Assembly: GCA_964514385.1 (NCBI GenBank)
Contig: CAZEQJ010000063.1
Location: 1 to 9,556 of the forward strand
Source: CAZEQJ01 sp964514385
Lineage (GTDB): Bacteria; Bacteroidota; Bacteroidia; Cytophagales; Cyclobacteriaceae
Direction: 5' to 3'
DNA length: 9,556 bases
Below are positions 1 to 7,590 of this stretch, in pieces (within the stretch, counting starts at the first letter, position 1; each line of letters opens with the position of its first letter). A program made the translations under genes and the position numbers. The notes below the pieces were generated by a model, which was given only the letters and a program-made list of their open reading frames with translations, was not told the DNA's origin and did no database searches.

Positions 1-1557
1 AGCGTGGTTTATTGCCTCTTTTGTTTGAGGCATCACGGCATCATCAGCTGCTACCACAATAATGACGATATCGGTAATTTTAGCACCTCTTGCTCGCATC
101 GCTGTGAACGCTTCATGACCCGGTGTATCCAGAAAAGCAACCCGCTTTCCGCTCTCAGTCACCACATCATAGGCACCGATATGCTGGGTAATTCCACCAG
201 CTTCCCCCTGTGTCACTTTTGCACTTCGAATATAATCGAGCAGTGAAGTTTTACCGTGGTCGACATGCCCCATGATGGTGACTATAGGGGCTCTTTCTAC
301 CAGATTTTCGGGATTATCTGACCCCTGATCTACCTCCACCTCTTCTTCCGCAGTGATAAATTCGACATCAAAGCCGAACTCATCGGCAATTACTGTGATC
401 GATTCTGCATCGAGACGCTGGTTAATGGAGATAAACATGCCCAACTGCATACCAATGGAGATGATCTCATTCACAGATACGTCCATCAGGGAAGCAAGGT
501 CGTTCGCAGAAATAAATTCAGTTACCTTTAATGTCTTTGTATCCGTTGTAGCTTCTTCCGATTCGTGATGGGCCTTATCTGCCTTTTTCTCTCTTCTGTA
601 TTTTGAACGGTTACTGCCGGACTGTTTGCCTCCACTCAGTCTTGCAAGTGTAGCTTTGATCTGATCCTGAATATCCTTATCTGAGATATCCTCTTTTTGC
701 TGGTGTCTTCCTTTGTTTTGGTTTCGACCACCCTGTTCCTTATTTGTAATCCGTTTTCTCGGACGCTTTTTCTTTTTCTTGTCTTTAGAGTCGTCGGAGC
801 TGGCTACAGGCTTCACTTCTTTCTTTTTCTCCTTCGGCAGCTCGATTTTACCTAATACCTTAAGGCCACGAAGTGATTCAGCTTTGGCTTCGATGACGCC
901 ATCTTCTTTTTTCTCTTCTTTTTTGGGTGCCTCTTCTTTTTTCTCTTGCGTTTTTTCAGCTGGAGGTTCTGGTTTCTTTTCAGCCACAGGTTCTTTCTTC
1001 GGCTCTTCTTTCTTTTCAGAAGGCTCTTCTATCTTCGACTCCTCCTCCTTAGGCGTAGAAATTTCCTGCTTTTCTTCTTCCTTTGGTTGTTCGGATTTCT
1101 TTTTTGGCTTTCCTGCTGAATCCAGATCTATCTTACCTACTACCTTGATGCCCTGAAGCTTATGCTCCTGTTCAGGTGCCTTTGGTACTTCGGGCTCTTC
1201 CTTTTTAGGTGCTTCCTGAGGTTTTTGCTCTGCTTTCTCCTTCTCTACGCCGAGGTTTTTAATAAAAATCTTCTCCTCTTCTTCATCCCTGGCTTTTTCA
1301 GGTTTTTCTTCTTCCTTATCGTCTACAACAAATGACTGATTTTGCTTTCCAATCTTCAGACCTGAAGCCTCCTCCTTATCCATAGCAGAAGATGCAAATT
1401 CCTCAGCCAGCATATTATACTGCTCCTGAGTAATTTTTGAATTAGGTTTAGCCTCTATTTCAAAACCCTTGCCGGCAAGTGTTTCAGAAATAGTGGCCAT
1501 ACCCACATTTAATTTTCTAGCCACCTGGCTTAATCTCATCGTTCTTTCTTCTGCCAT
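1..1557 (-). CDS. infB: Translation initiation factor IF-2 (N-terminal 519 residues, truncated by window edge)
   Basis: IF2 is the GTPase that brings initiator fMet-tRNA to the 30S subunit and promotes 50S joining. The frame runs from ATG at 1557 to base 1 without a stop (519 codons); the rest lies outside the window. Residues 1-50 (MAEERTMRLSQVARKLNV...) form the first IF2-N type helical domain. Residues about 60-340 are a low-complexity Lys/Glu/Pro-rich linker with a basic KKKKKRPRKR stretch near 261-270. A second IF2-N domain lies at about 343-400. The G domain then begins: G1 GHVDHGKT 430-437, switch I GGITQHIG 454-461, G3 DTPGHE 477-482. G4 (NKxD), domain II and the tRNA-binding C-terminus are off the window. 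The start follows the nusA stop by 38 bases with no Shine-Dalgarno sequence. The long linker is normal for IF2 in Bacteroidota. Identification is certain; the start is likely because it gives the usual IF2 N-terminus. Confidence 0.97.
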   Translation of the reverse strand, partial: MAEERTMRLSQVARKLNVGMATISETLAGKGFEIEAKPNSKITQEQYNMLAEEFASSAMDKEEASGLKIGKQNQSFVVDDKEEEKPEKARDEEEEKIFIKNLGVEKEKAEQKPQEAPKKEEPEVPKAPEQEHKLQGIKVVGKIDLDSAGKPKKKSEQPKEEEKQEISTPKEEESKIEEPSEKKEEPKKEPVAEKKPEPPAEKTQEKKEEAPKKEEKKEDGVIEAKAESLRGLKVLGKIELPKEKKKEVKPVASSDDSKDKKKKKRPRKRITNKEQGGRNQNKGRHQQKEDISDKDIQDQIKATLARLSGGKQSGSNRSKYRREKKADKAHHESEEATTDTKTLKVTEFISANDLASLMDVSVNEIISIGMQLGMFISINQRLDAESITVIADEFGFDVEFITAEEEVEVDQGSDNPENLVERAPIVTIMGHVDHGKTSLLDYIRSAKVTQGEAGGITQHIGAYDVVTESGKRVAFLDTPGHEAFTAMRARGAKITDIVIIVVAADDAVMPQTKEAINHA

Positions 1558-1595
1558 GCGTAATTATTTTAGTTAAATGCAATGAATTGGGATAC

Positions 1596-2840
1596 TTATT
1601 CCTCGAATTCCTGCTTTAACACATTGAATATATCGTCAATCGTTTCTTCTTCGAGATCTGTTCTTCTTACCAGATCATCCTTTGTGAGCGCAAGCACTGA
1701 TTTTGCCGTATCCAGTCCGACTCGTTTCAACTCTTCGATGATCCAGTCTTCAATCTCATCCTTAAATTCATCCAGCACCACATCCTCTTCTTCCATTTCA
1801 TTAAGCTCACGGAATACATCAATCTCAAGTCCGACAAGCTTGCTCGCCAGCTTGATATTCTGACCTCCTTTACCTATCGCCAGCGAGACCTGATCAGGCT
1901 TCAGATATACGCTTACCCTTCCTTCTTCCTCATTTACCTCCATTTTGGAAATTTTGGCAGGGCTCAGCGCACGTGAAATGTACAGATCCATATTGTCTGT
2001 AAAATTAATGACGTCAATATTCTCGTTCTGCAGCTCACGTACGATAGAATGAATACGTGAACCCTTCATACCCACGCATGCGCCCACCGGATCAATCCTG
2101 TCATCGATAGATTCTACAGCAACCTTGGCTCTTTCACCTGGTTCTCTGACAACTTTTTTAATAATAATTAGTCCGTCATATACTTCCGGTACTTCATTTT
2201 CAAACAGACGCTCAAGGAAAACCGGTGCAGTACGGGAAAGAATAATCTTAGGGTTACCGTTCACCATTTCCACACGGCTGACAACAGCCCTCACATTATC
2301 TCCTTTACGAAAACGGTCCTTTGGAATCTGTTCGTTTTTCGGAAGGGAAATTTCATTACCTTCGGCATCTATGAGCAACACTTCACGACTGAGTATCTGA
2401 TACACCTCACCAATGACGATCTCCCCAACGAGTTCCTTGTATTTATTGAACAGGATGTCTTTTTCCAGATCTTTTATTTTCTGAATTAACGTCTGTCTTG
2501 CCGTCATCACTGCCCGGCGTCCGAAATCTTCCAGCTTCACTTCCTCTGCAACTTCTTCCCCTATCTCAAAGTCAGGCTCTATCTGTTTGGCCTCACTCAG
2601 GCTGATTTTGTCATGATCCCAGATGTCTTCCGAATTATCATCCACTATTTCCCTGAATCGCCACATCTCAAGGTCTCCTTTATCCACATTAATGATGATG
2701 TCAAAATTGTCATCAACACCATATTTTTTCCTGATCATGGTACGAAATACGTCTTCAAGTATCCTGATCATGGTAGGACGGTCGATGTTTTTGCTCCTGG
2801 CAAAATCAGCAAACGACTCAATTAAATTCCCTGTATCCAT
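1596..2840 (-). CDS. nusA: Transcription termination/antitermination factor NusA
   Basis: NusA binds RNA polymerase and nascent RNA and modulates pausing, termination and antitermination. This 414-aa protein shows the full core. The N-terminal polymerase-binding domain is at about 1-125, and the S1 domain at about 135-202 ends in the conserved LSRT. KH1 carries GMKG at 257-260 within a DPVGACVGMKGSRI motif, and KH2 carries GKGG at 323-326 within LAIGKGGQNIKLA. After an acidic linker (about 346-366), residues 367-414 look like a single helix-hairpin-helix/AR-type repeat; the E. coli protein is longer (495 aa) and has two. The ATG at 2840 overlaps the rimP stop by one base (TAATG), so translation is probably coupled. 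infB follows 38 bases downstream. In E. coli NusA controls its own operon; whether that holds here is not visible. Confidence 0.97.
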   Translation of the reverse strand: MDTGNLIESFADFARSKNIDRPTMIRILEDVFRTMIRKKYGVDDNFDIIINVDKGDLEMWRFREIVDDNSEDIWDHDKISLSEAKQIEPDFEIGEEVAEEVKLEDFGRRAVMTARQTLIQKIKDLEKDILFNKYKELVGEIVIGEVYQILSREVLLIDAEGNEISLPKNEQIPKDRFRKGDNVRAVVSRVEMVNGNPKIILSRTAPVFLERLFENEVPEVYDGLIIIKKVVREPGERAKVAVESIDDRIDPVGACVGMKGSRIHSIVRELQNENIDVINFTDNMDLYISRALSPAKISKMEVNEEEGRVSVYLKPDQVSLAIGKGGQNIKLASKLVGLEIDVFRELNEMEEEDVVLDEFKDEIEDWIIEELKRVGLDTAKSVLALTKDDLVRRTDLEEETIDDIFNVLKQEFEE

Positions 2841-3304
2841 TATGAAAATGATATGTTAACTATCGCTTTGGAGATATCATCCAAAGCTATTTGGATGGTC
2901 TCCGTTTCTTTTTTTTTCAGTTTTACCTCCAGCGTAATATCAGTCTCACCCACACTGACCAGCTTCCCCTTTCGGTTGGCCCCGTCTTTTAATGTGAGCG
3001 ACAAATTTCTGCCAATATTTTTGTGATATTGTCTTTTGAGTTTCAACGGCTGATCCACACCGGGGGTAGATACTTCTATCGTATATGGATTGGATATCCA
3101 TTCATTCGATTCTATCTCATCACCTAAGGCCCGGCTTATTTTAGCGCAATCGTCAATGGTAATACCATTATCGCCATCCACAAAGAAAATCAATCGCTGA
3201 TTTCTGTTATCCCCTTTTACCTTATGTTCAACAAGAAAAAAAGAATCATCCGACTGCTGGATGATTTTTTCCGCCACTGACGTCAAATCCACTCGTTGTG
3301 CCAT
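2840..3304 (-). CDS. rimP: Ribosome maturation factor RimP
   Basis: RimP is a cytoplasmic 30S assembly factor. The 154-aa length is normal for the family. The sequence contains the characteristic N-terminal domain motif with DGDNGITIDDCAKISRAL at about 43-60, and the signature YTIEVSTPGVDQPL at 74-87. These are followed by the C-terminal Sm-like beta barrel (about 91-154, containing LSLTLKDG and GKLVSVGETDITLE). It is the first gene of the rimP-nusA-infB operon, an order conserved in most bacteria. The ATG at 3304 is only 12 bases downstream of a GC-rich hairpin, and no Shine-Dalgarno is present between them. The stop overlaps the nusA start by one base. A probable promoter sits at 3347-3377. 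Confidence 0.95.
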   Translation of the reverse strand: MAQRVDLTSVAEKIIQQSDDSFFLVEHKVKGDNRNQRLIFFVDGDNGITIDDCAKISRALGDEIESNEWISNPYTIEVSTPGVDQPLKLKRQYHKNIGRNLSLTLKDGANRKGKLVSVGETDITLEVKLKKKETETIQIALDDISKAIVNISFS

Positions 3305-3312
3305 ACAATACC

Positions 3313-3336
3313 AAAAGAGGGGACACCTGTCCCCTC
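3313..3336 (-). terminator. GC-rich hairpin with short U-run between rfbA and rimP
   Basis: On the minus strand, GAGGGGAC (3336-3329) pairs perfectly with GTCCCCTC (3324-3317) around an AGGT loop. The stem is 8 bp, or 9 bp on paper with a 2-base loop. It is followed by TTTT (3316-3313) and then GG. The stem lies about 38 bases beyond the rfbA stop, so it can serve as an intrinsic terminator for the nucleotide-sugar operon. The U-run is short. The hairpin also lies downstream of the predicted rimP promoter, so it would form the 5' end of the rimP-nusA-infB leader. Confidence 0.65.
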
Positions 3337-3346
3337 AATTCGATTG

Positions 3347-3377
3347 CAAATATAAGAATAAGTTAATTGGTTATCAA
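3347..3377 (-). promoter_or_regulatory. Bacteroidota-type promoter for rimP-nusA-infB
   Basis: The minus strand reads TTG (3377-3375), then 20 bases, then TATATTTG (3354-3347). This matches the phylum's vegetative sigma consensus of a -33 TTG and a -7 TAnnTTTG with a spacer of about 19-21. The TTG uses the last base of the final rfbA codon and the first two bases of its TGA stop. Transcription would start near 3340-3342, giving a leader of about 37 bases that opens with the hairpin at 3317-3336. The motif match is seen directly; activity is inferred. Confidence 0.6.
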
Positions 3378-4249
3378 CCTTTGGTGATTTCGCGGGGAAG
3401 ATTCTTTAAATATGTCCCGTATCCGCTTTTTTCAAGGCTTTCTGCAAGGGACAACAGCTGATCTGTTGTGATGAATCCTTCACGGTAAGCTACCTCCTCG
3501 ATACATCCTATCTTAAAACCCTGACGTTTTTCCACCACTTCCACAAAGTTGGCTGCCTGCAGCAGTGAATCAAAAGTACCGGTGTCCAGCCAGGCAACAC
3601 CACGCTCCATGATGCCTACACTTAACTTTCCTTTATTGAGGTATTGTTTGTTGATATCTGTGATTTCAAGCTCGCCACGTGCACTGGGCTTAAGGTTTTT
3701 AGCAATTTCAATCACATCATTATCATAAAAATACAATCCGGGAACTGCATAGCTTGATTTTGGCTGATCAGGCTTTTCCTCAATGGATATGGCTACATTA
3801 TTTTCGTCAAATTCTACTACTCCGTAGCGTTCAGGGTCGGTAACGTGATAGGCGTATACGACCCCTCCATCCGGGTCATTGTTGCTTTTCAATAGCCTGG
3901 ATAAACCAGAACCATAAAAAATATTATCACCAAGTATTAACGCTACTTTATCATTTCCAATAAAATCCTCACCGATTGTGAACGCCTGTGCCAGCCCCTT
4001 TGGTTCGGGTTGGATAGCATACTGAAATGAACACCCCAGCTGGCTGCCATCTCCAAGTAATCTTTTGAAAAGGTCAGAATCGTGAGGTGTGGTAATGATA
4101 AGAATCTCCCTGATACCGGCCTGCATAAGGACGGAAAGCGGATAATAGATCATGGGCTTATCGTATACCGGCATCAGCTGCTTGCTGACAGATAATGTCA
4201 AAGGGTGTAATCGTGTACCACTCCCTCCTGCCAATATTATTCCTTTCAT
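3374..4249 (-). CDS. rfbA: Glucose-1-phosphate thymidylyltransferase (RmlA)
   Basis: RmlA makes dTDP-glucose and pyrophosphate from dTTP and glucose-1-phosphate in the cytoplasm, the first step of dTDP-deoxysugar synthesis. The protein is 291 aa, the usual length for the short RmlA type. Visible motifs are the nucleotide-binding GGSGTRLHPLT (8-18) with the following Lys23 in SKQLMP, LGDNIFYG (106-113) with metal-binding Asp108, EEKP (157-160), GELEITDIN (192-200) and WLDTGT (220-225). Its ATG overlaps the rfbB stop by four bases (ATGA), so it is translationally coupled and is the last gene of the operon. A hairpin terminator follows. The next-step enzymes rfbC and rfbD do not follow; the next gene is rimP. 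Confidence 0.96.
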   Translation of the reverse strand: MKGIILAGGSGTRLHPLTLSVSKQLMPVYDKPMIYYPLSVLMQAGIREILIITTPHDSDLFKRLLGDGSQLGCSFQYAIQPEPKGLAQAFTIGEDFIGNDKVALILGDNIFYGSGLSRLLKSNNDPDGGVVYAYHVTDPERYGVVEFDENNVAISIEEKPDQPKSSYAVPGLYFYDNDVIEIAKNLKPSARGELEITDINKQYLNKGKLSVGIMERGVAWLDTGTFDSLLQAANFVEVVEKRQGFKIGCIEEVAYREGFITTDQLLSLAESLEKSGYGTYLKNLPREITKG

Positions 4250-5298
4250 GACTGATATTGTTTTTGATAATAGTTCTGGTACTCACCTGAAGTTACATGC
4301 TCCAGCCATTCCTGGTTTTCAAGATACCAATCTACTGTTTTTTCCAACCCTTCCTCAAATTGAAGCGACGGAGTCCAACCTAGCTCATTCATTATTTTTT
4401 GAGCATCTATAGCGTAGCGAAGGTCATGTCCGGCACGGTCTGTCACATAGGTGATGAGTTGTTCGGATTCGCCTTCCGATCTGTTTAATTTCTTATCCAT
4501 CACCCTGCATAATGCCTTTACAAGGTCAATATTTTTCCACTCATTAAATCCTCCGATATTATAGGTTTCTCCTTTTTTGGCTTTATGGAAGATCACATCA
4601 ATAGCCCGGGCATGATCAATCACATATAACCAATCCCTTATATTTTCACCTTTACCGTAAATCGGCAGTGGCTTATTATTCCGGATGTTATTGATGCAAA
4701 GTGGTATTAACTTTTCCGGAAACTGATTGGGTCCATAATTATTGGAGCAATTGGAAATCACATACGGCAACCCATAAGTGTTGCCATAGGCTCTGACAAA
4801 ATGGTCTGAGCTTGCCTTAGAGGCTGAATAGGGCGACTTAGGGTCATAAGGAGTATCCTCATAGAAGAAACCGCCATTATCAAGACTGCCATATACCTCA
4901 TCGGTACTTACATGATAAAATAGTTTATTTTCGTAATCGTCCTTCCAATACGTTCTGGCCGCATTCAGGAGATTTACCGTACCGATTATATTAGTTTTCA
5001 GAAATGCCATCGGATCGGCAATGGAACGATCGACATGAGACTCCGCAGCAAGATGTATTACACCATCCGGTCTTTTATCAACAAAAAGCTGATTAACTGT
5101 CTGTTCATCGTTGATATCGAGCTTTATGAACTCATAATTGGCTTTGCTATCCACATCCCTCAGGTTTTCAAGATTACCGGCATAGGTAAGGGCATCTACA
5201 TTTATGATATGATAGTCGGAATAGTTATTGACAAATAACCTGACGACATGCGAACCTATAAAACCTGCGCCGCCCGTGATAATTATCGTTTTACTCAT
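4246..5298 (-). CDS. rfbB: dTDP-glucose 4,6-dehydratase (RmlB)
   Basis: RmlB converts dTDP-glucose to dTDP-4-keto-6-deoxyglucose using tightly bound NAD+. It is a short-chain dehydrogenase of the extended type, here 350 aa as expected. The Rossmann motif GGAGFIG is at 9-15. The catalytic set is complete: STDEVYG (131-137) supplies Thr132, Asp133 and Glu134, which distinguishes the dehydratases, and YSASK gives Tyr157 and Lys161. HLAAESHVDRS (82-92) and NNYGPNQFPEKLIPL (186-200) are family hallmarks. The start overlaps the upstream decarboxylase stop as ATGA, and its own stop overlaps rfbA as ATGA. rfbA, whose product supplies its substrate, is the next gene. The product is a branch point to L-rhamnose and other 6-deoxy sugars. 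Confidence 0.96.
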   Translation of the reverse strand: MSKTIIITGGAGFIGSHVVRLFVNNYSDYHIINVDALTYAGNLENLRDVDSKANYEFIKLDINDEQTVNQLFVDKRPDGVIHLAAESHVDRSIADPMAFLKTNIIGTVNLLNAARTYWKDDYENKLFYHVSTDEVYGSLDNGGFFYEDTPYDPKSPYSASKASSDHFVRAYGNTYGLPYVISNCSNNYGPNQFPEKLIPLCINNIRNNKPLPIYGKGENIRDWLYVIDHARAIDVIFHKAKKGETYNIGGFNEWKNIDLVKALCRVMDKKLNRSEGESEQLITYVTDRAGHDLRYAIDAQKIMNELGWTPSLQFEEGLEKTVDWYLENQEWLEHVTSGEYQNYYQKQYQS

Positions 5299-6284
5299 TT
5301 TCGAATGTATTGGGAAAAATCATTATGTTCCTTTTTATGCAGTGCTTCCTCCGGTAAAGTTTTAAAATAATCGTAGGTGACCTTTAATCCTTCAGACCTC
5401 GAAACTTTGGGCTCCCACCCCAATACCTCTTTAGCCACCGATATGTCAGGCTGCCTGCGGGTGGGATCATCCTTCGGCAACGGCTTATATATGACCTTCT
5501 GGTCCGTTCCGGTAAGCTTTATTATCTCTTCAGCAAATTCTTTGATGGTAATTTCATCCGGATTGCCCACATTGACAGGGTAAGCATAATTACTCAGCAA
5601 CAGACGGTATATTCCCTCCACCAGGTCATCAACATAGCAGAAAGAACGTGTCTGGGAGCCATCTCCAAATATTGTAAGATCTTCCCCTCTCAAAGCCTGT
5701 CCAATAAAGGCCGGAAGCACACGTCCGTCGTTTAAGCGCATGCGTGGGCCGTAAGTATTGAAAATCCGCACAATACGTGTCTCCAGCTGGTGGAATGTAT
5801 GGTACGCCATGGTAATAGCTTCCTGAAATCTTTTGGCCTCATCATAGACACCACGAGGTCCAATCGGGTTTACATTGCCCCAGTAGCTTTCGGACTGGGG
5901 ATGTACTTTGGGATCACCATATACTTCTGAAGTAGAGGCAATCAGAATGCGGGCACCTTTAGCCTTTGCGAGACCCAGACAATTATGCACACCAAGCGAA
6001 CCTACCTTTAACGTCTGAATCGGAATTTTCAGATAATCAATAGGTGAAGCAGGGCTTGCGAAATGAAGGATATAGTCCAGCTCTCCCGGCACGTGCACAA
6101 ACTTGCTCACATCGTGGTGAAAAAACTCAAATCGTTCAAGATGAAAAAGGTGCTCGATATTTTTCAAATCACCTGTAATCAGGTTGTCCATACCAATCAC
6201 ATGGTATCCTTCGGCAATGAACCGATCACAAAGATGTGAACCGAGAAATCCGGCTGCTCCGGTAATGAGTACGCGCTTAGGCAT
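5295..6284 (-). CDS. UDP-glucuronate decarboxylase (UDP-xylose synthase family)
   Basis: This enzyme oxidises and decarboxylates UDP-glucuronate to UDP-xylose with bound NAD+. It is a 329-aa extended short-chain dehydrogenase. The Rossmann motif GAAGFLG is at 9-15, STSEVYG at 117-123, and the catalytic Tyr147 and Lys151 in GVYDEAKR. LHFASPASPIDY (73-84), NTYGPRMRLNDGRV (176-189) and DDPTRRQPDI (272-281) are typical of bacterial and plant UXS rather than of UDP-glucose epimerases. The placement supports this: the preceding ugd makes UDP-glucuronate, and the two genes overlap by eight bases (ATGCCTAA). A related NAD-dependent decarboxylase making a UDP-4-keto-pentose is conceivable but the motif set favours UXS. 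The protein lacks the N-terminal membrane anchor seen in some eukaryotic forms. Confidence 0.92.
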   Translation of the reverse strand: MPKRVLITGAAGFLGSHLCDRFIAEGYHVIGMDNLITGDLKNIEHLFHLERFEFFHHDVSKFVHVPGELDYILHFASPASPIDYLKIPIQTLKVGSLGVHNCLGLAKAKGARILIASTSEVYGDPKVHPQSESYWGNVNPIGPRGVYDEAKRFQEAITMAYHTFHQLETRIVRIFNTYGPRMRLNDGRVLPAFIGQALRGEDLTIFGDGSQTRSFCYVDDLVEGIYRLLLSNYAYPVNVGNPDEITIKEFAEEIIKLTGTDQKVIYKPLPKDDPTRRQPDISVAKEVLGWEPKVSRSEGLKVTYDYFKTLPEEALHKKEHNDFSQYIRK

Positions 6285-7590
6285 GGACTTCTTCTCTACC
6301 GATACTTATATATGTATATCCCTTTTCCTTCATCTCTCTGGTATCATACAGGTTTCTGCCATCAAAGATGAGTTTATTTTTCATGAGAGCGTCCATTTTT
6401 TCGAAAGATGGATTACGAAATTCCGGCCATTCGGTAAAGATAAGTAAAGCTTCTGCACCATCTGCTGCTTCATATTCATCCTCGCAGAATTCGAGCTTAC
6501 CTTCGTAAATCGATTTTACATTTTCCATTGCTTCGGGATCGTAAGCCTTGAGCTTACATCCTTTAGCCAGTAGATATTCAATATTATTTAACGCAGGTGC
6601 CTCTCTGATATCGTCGGTATATGGCTTAAAAGCCAGCCCCCAGATACCGAAGGTTTTCCCTGAAATATCTCCGCTAAAATAATTTTCCAACTTGTGGGAT
6701 AATCTCAGTTTCTGGCTTTCATTGACCTCCATCACTGAAGTCAATATTTTGAAATTATAATTATTCTCGACAGATGATTTGGCCAGTGCCTGAACATCTT
6801 TGGGAAAACAGCTGCCCCCATAGCCAATACCTGCAAAAAGAAAACGCTTGCCAATACGGGTGTCCGTTCCGATTCCCTTTCTCACCATGTCAACGTCTGC
6901 ACCTACAAGCTCACAAAGGTTGGCGATTTCATTCATAAAGGTAATCTTGGTAGCCAGAAAGGAGTTGGCTGCATATTTTGTCAGTTCTGCGGATTTCTCA
7001 TCCATAAAAATGATGGGGTTACCCTGCCGAACAAACGGGCCGTATAATTTTTCCATTACCTCTTTGGCACGTGTAGAGGAGGTACCGACCACTACACGGT
7101 CTGGTTTCATAAAATCATCAACTGCAACCCCTTCACGGAGAAATTCAGGATTAGAGACCACATCAAAAGGCACCTTCGCGTTCTGTGCAATCTTAGCATG
7201 TACCTTTTCTGCCGTACCTACCGGAACTGTACTCTTATCTACTATAATGGTGTAATCTTTAAGCAAGGGGCCCAGATCTTCTGCTACCCGTAAAACGTAT
7301 TGAAGATCGGCTGAGCCGTCAGCTCCAGGAGGGGTGGGTAATGCCAGAAATATAATCTGCGCGCCTTCAATGCCCTCTTCCAGTGAGGTAGTGAAAGAAA
7401 GTCTCTCCTGTTTGATATTCCGATCAAACAACACATCGAGACCGGGCTCATATATAGTGATCTTACCTGACCTGAGTCGCTGCACCTTATTTTCATCAAT
7501 ATCGACGCAGGTAACAGTATTACCCGTTTCTGCAAAACAGGTCCCTGTAACAAGGCCTACATATCCTGTTCCAATTACGGCTATTTTCAT
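6277..7590 (-). CDS. ugd: UDP-glucose 6-dehydrogenase
   Basis: Ugd oxidises UDP-glucose twice with NAD+ to give UDP-glucuronate. The 437-aa length is standard for the bacterial type. The NAD-binding motif GTGYVG is at 7-12, with the acidic end of the second strand at VDID (29-32). The middle domain has NPEFLREG (147-154) and ELTKYAANSFLATKI (202-216) with Lys205. The catalytic thiol is Cys261 in GYGGSCFPKDV (256-266). The UDP-binding C-terminal domain contains GLAFKPYTDDIREAPA (318-333). It is the first gene of the four-gene operon and feeds the decarboxylase that overlaps its 3' end. The A-rich bases before the ATG (TCAGAAAAA) are typical of initiation without Shine-Dalgarno in this phylum. 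A TAGCTTTG box lies about 30 bases upstream. Confidence 0.96.
   Translation of the reverse strand: MKIAVIGTGYVGLVTGTCFAETGNTVTCVDIDENKVQRLRSGKITIYEPGLDVLFDRNIKQERLSFTTSLEEGIEGAQIIFLALPTPPGADGSADLQYVLRVAEDLGPLLKDYTIIVDKSTVPVGTAEKVHAKIAQNAKVPFDVVSNPEFLREGVAVDDFMKPDRVVVGTSSTRAKEVMEKLYGPFVRQGNPIIFMDEKSAELTKYAANSFLATKITFMNEIANLCELVGADVDMVRKGIGTDTRIGKRFLFAGIGYGGSCFPKDVQALAKSSVENNYNFKILTSVMEVNESQKLRLSHKLENYFSGDISGKTFGIWGLAFKPYTDDIREAPALNNIEYLLAKGCKLKAYDPEAMENVKSIYEGKLEFCEDEYEAADGAEALLIFTEWPEFRNPSFEKMDALMKNKLIFDGRNLYDTREMKEKGYTYISIGREEVHA

Noticed and set aside
713..1156. 147-codon plus-strand open frame rich in Phe and Ser
   Set aside because: It is the antisense shadow of the Lys/Glu-rich IF2 linker: GAA/AAG codons read backwards give TTC/CTT. 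No start context and a composition unlike a real protein.
690..1320. Possible sequence artefact or inserted repeat in infB because of extreme Lys/Glu composition
   Set aside because: The frame stays open and continuous between two good IF2-N domains, and long charged linkers are normal in IF2 of this phylum.
6848..7255. 135-codon plus-strand open frame
   Set aside because: Antisense to the ugd core, including the segment encoding its conserved NPEFLREG and ELTKYAANS motifs; no recognisable protein features.
7284..7553. 89-codon minus-strand open frame
   Set aside because: It lies wholly inside ugd on the same strand in another frame; ugd has complete family motifs across the region.
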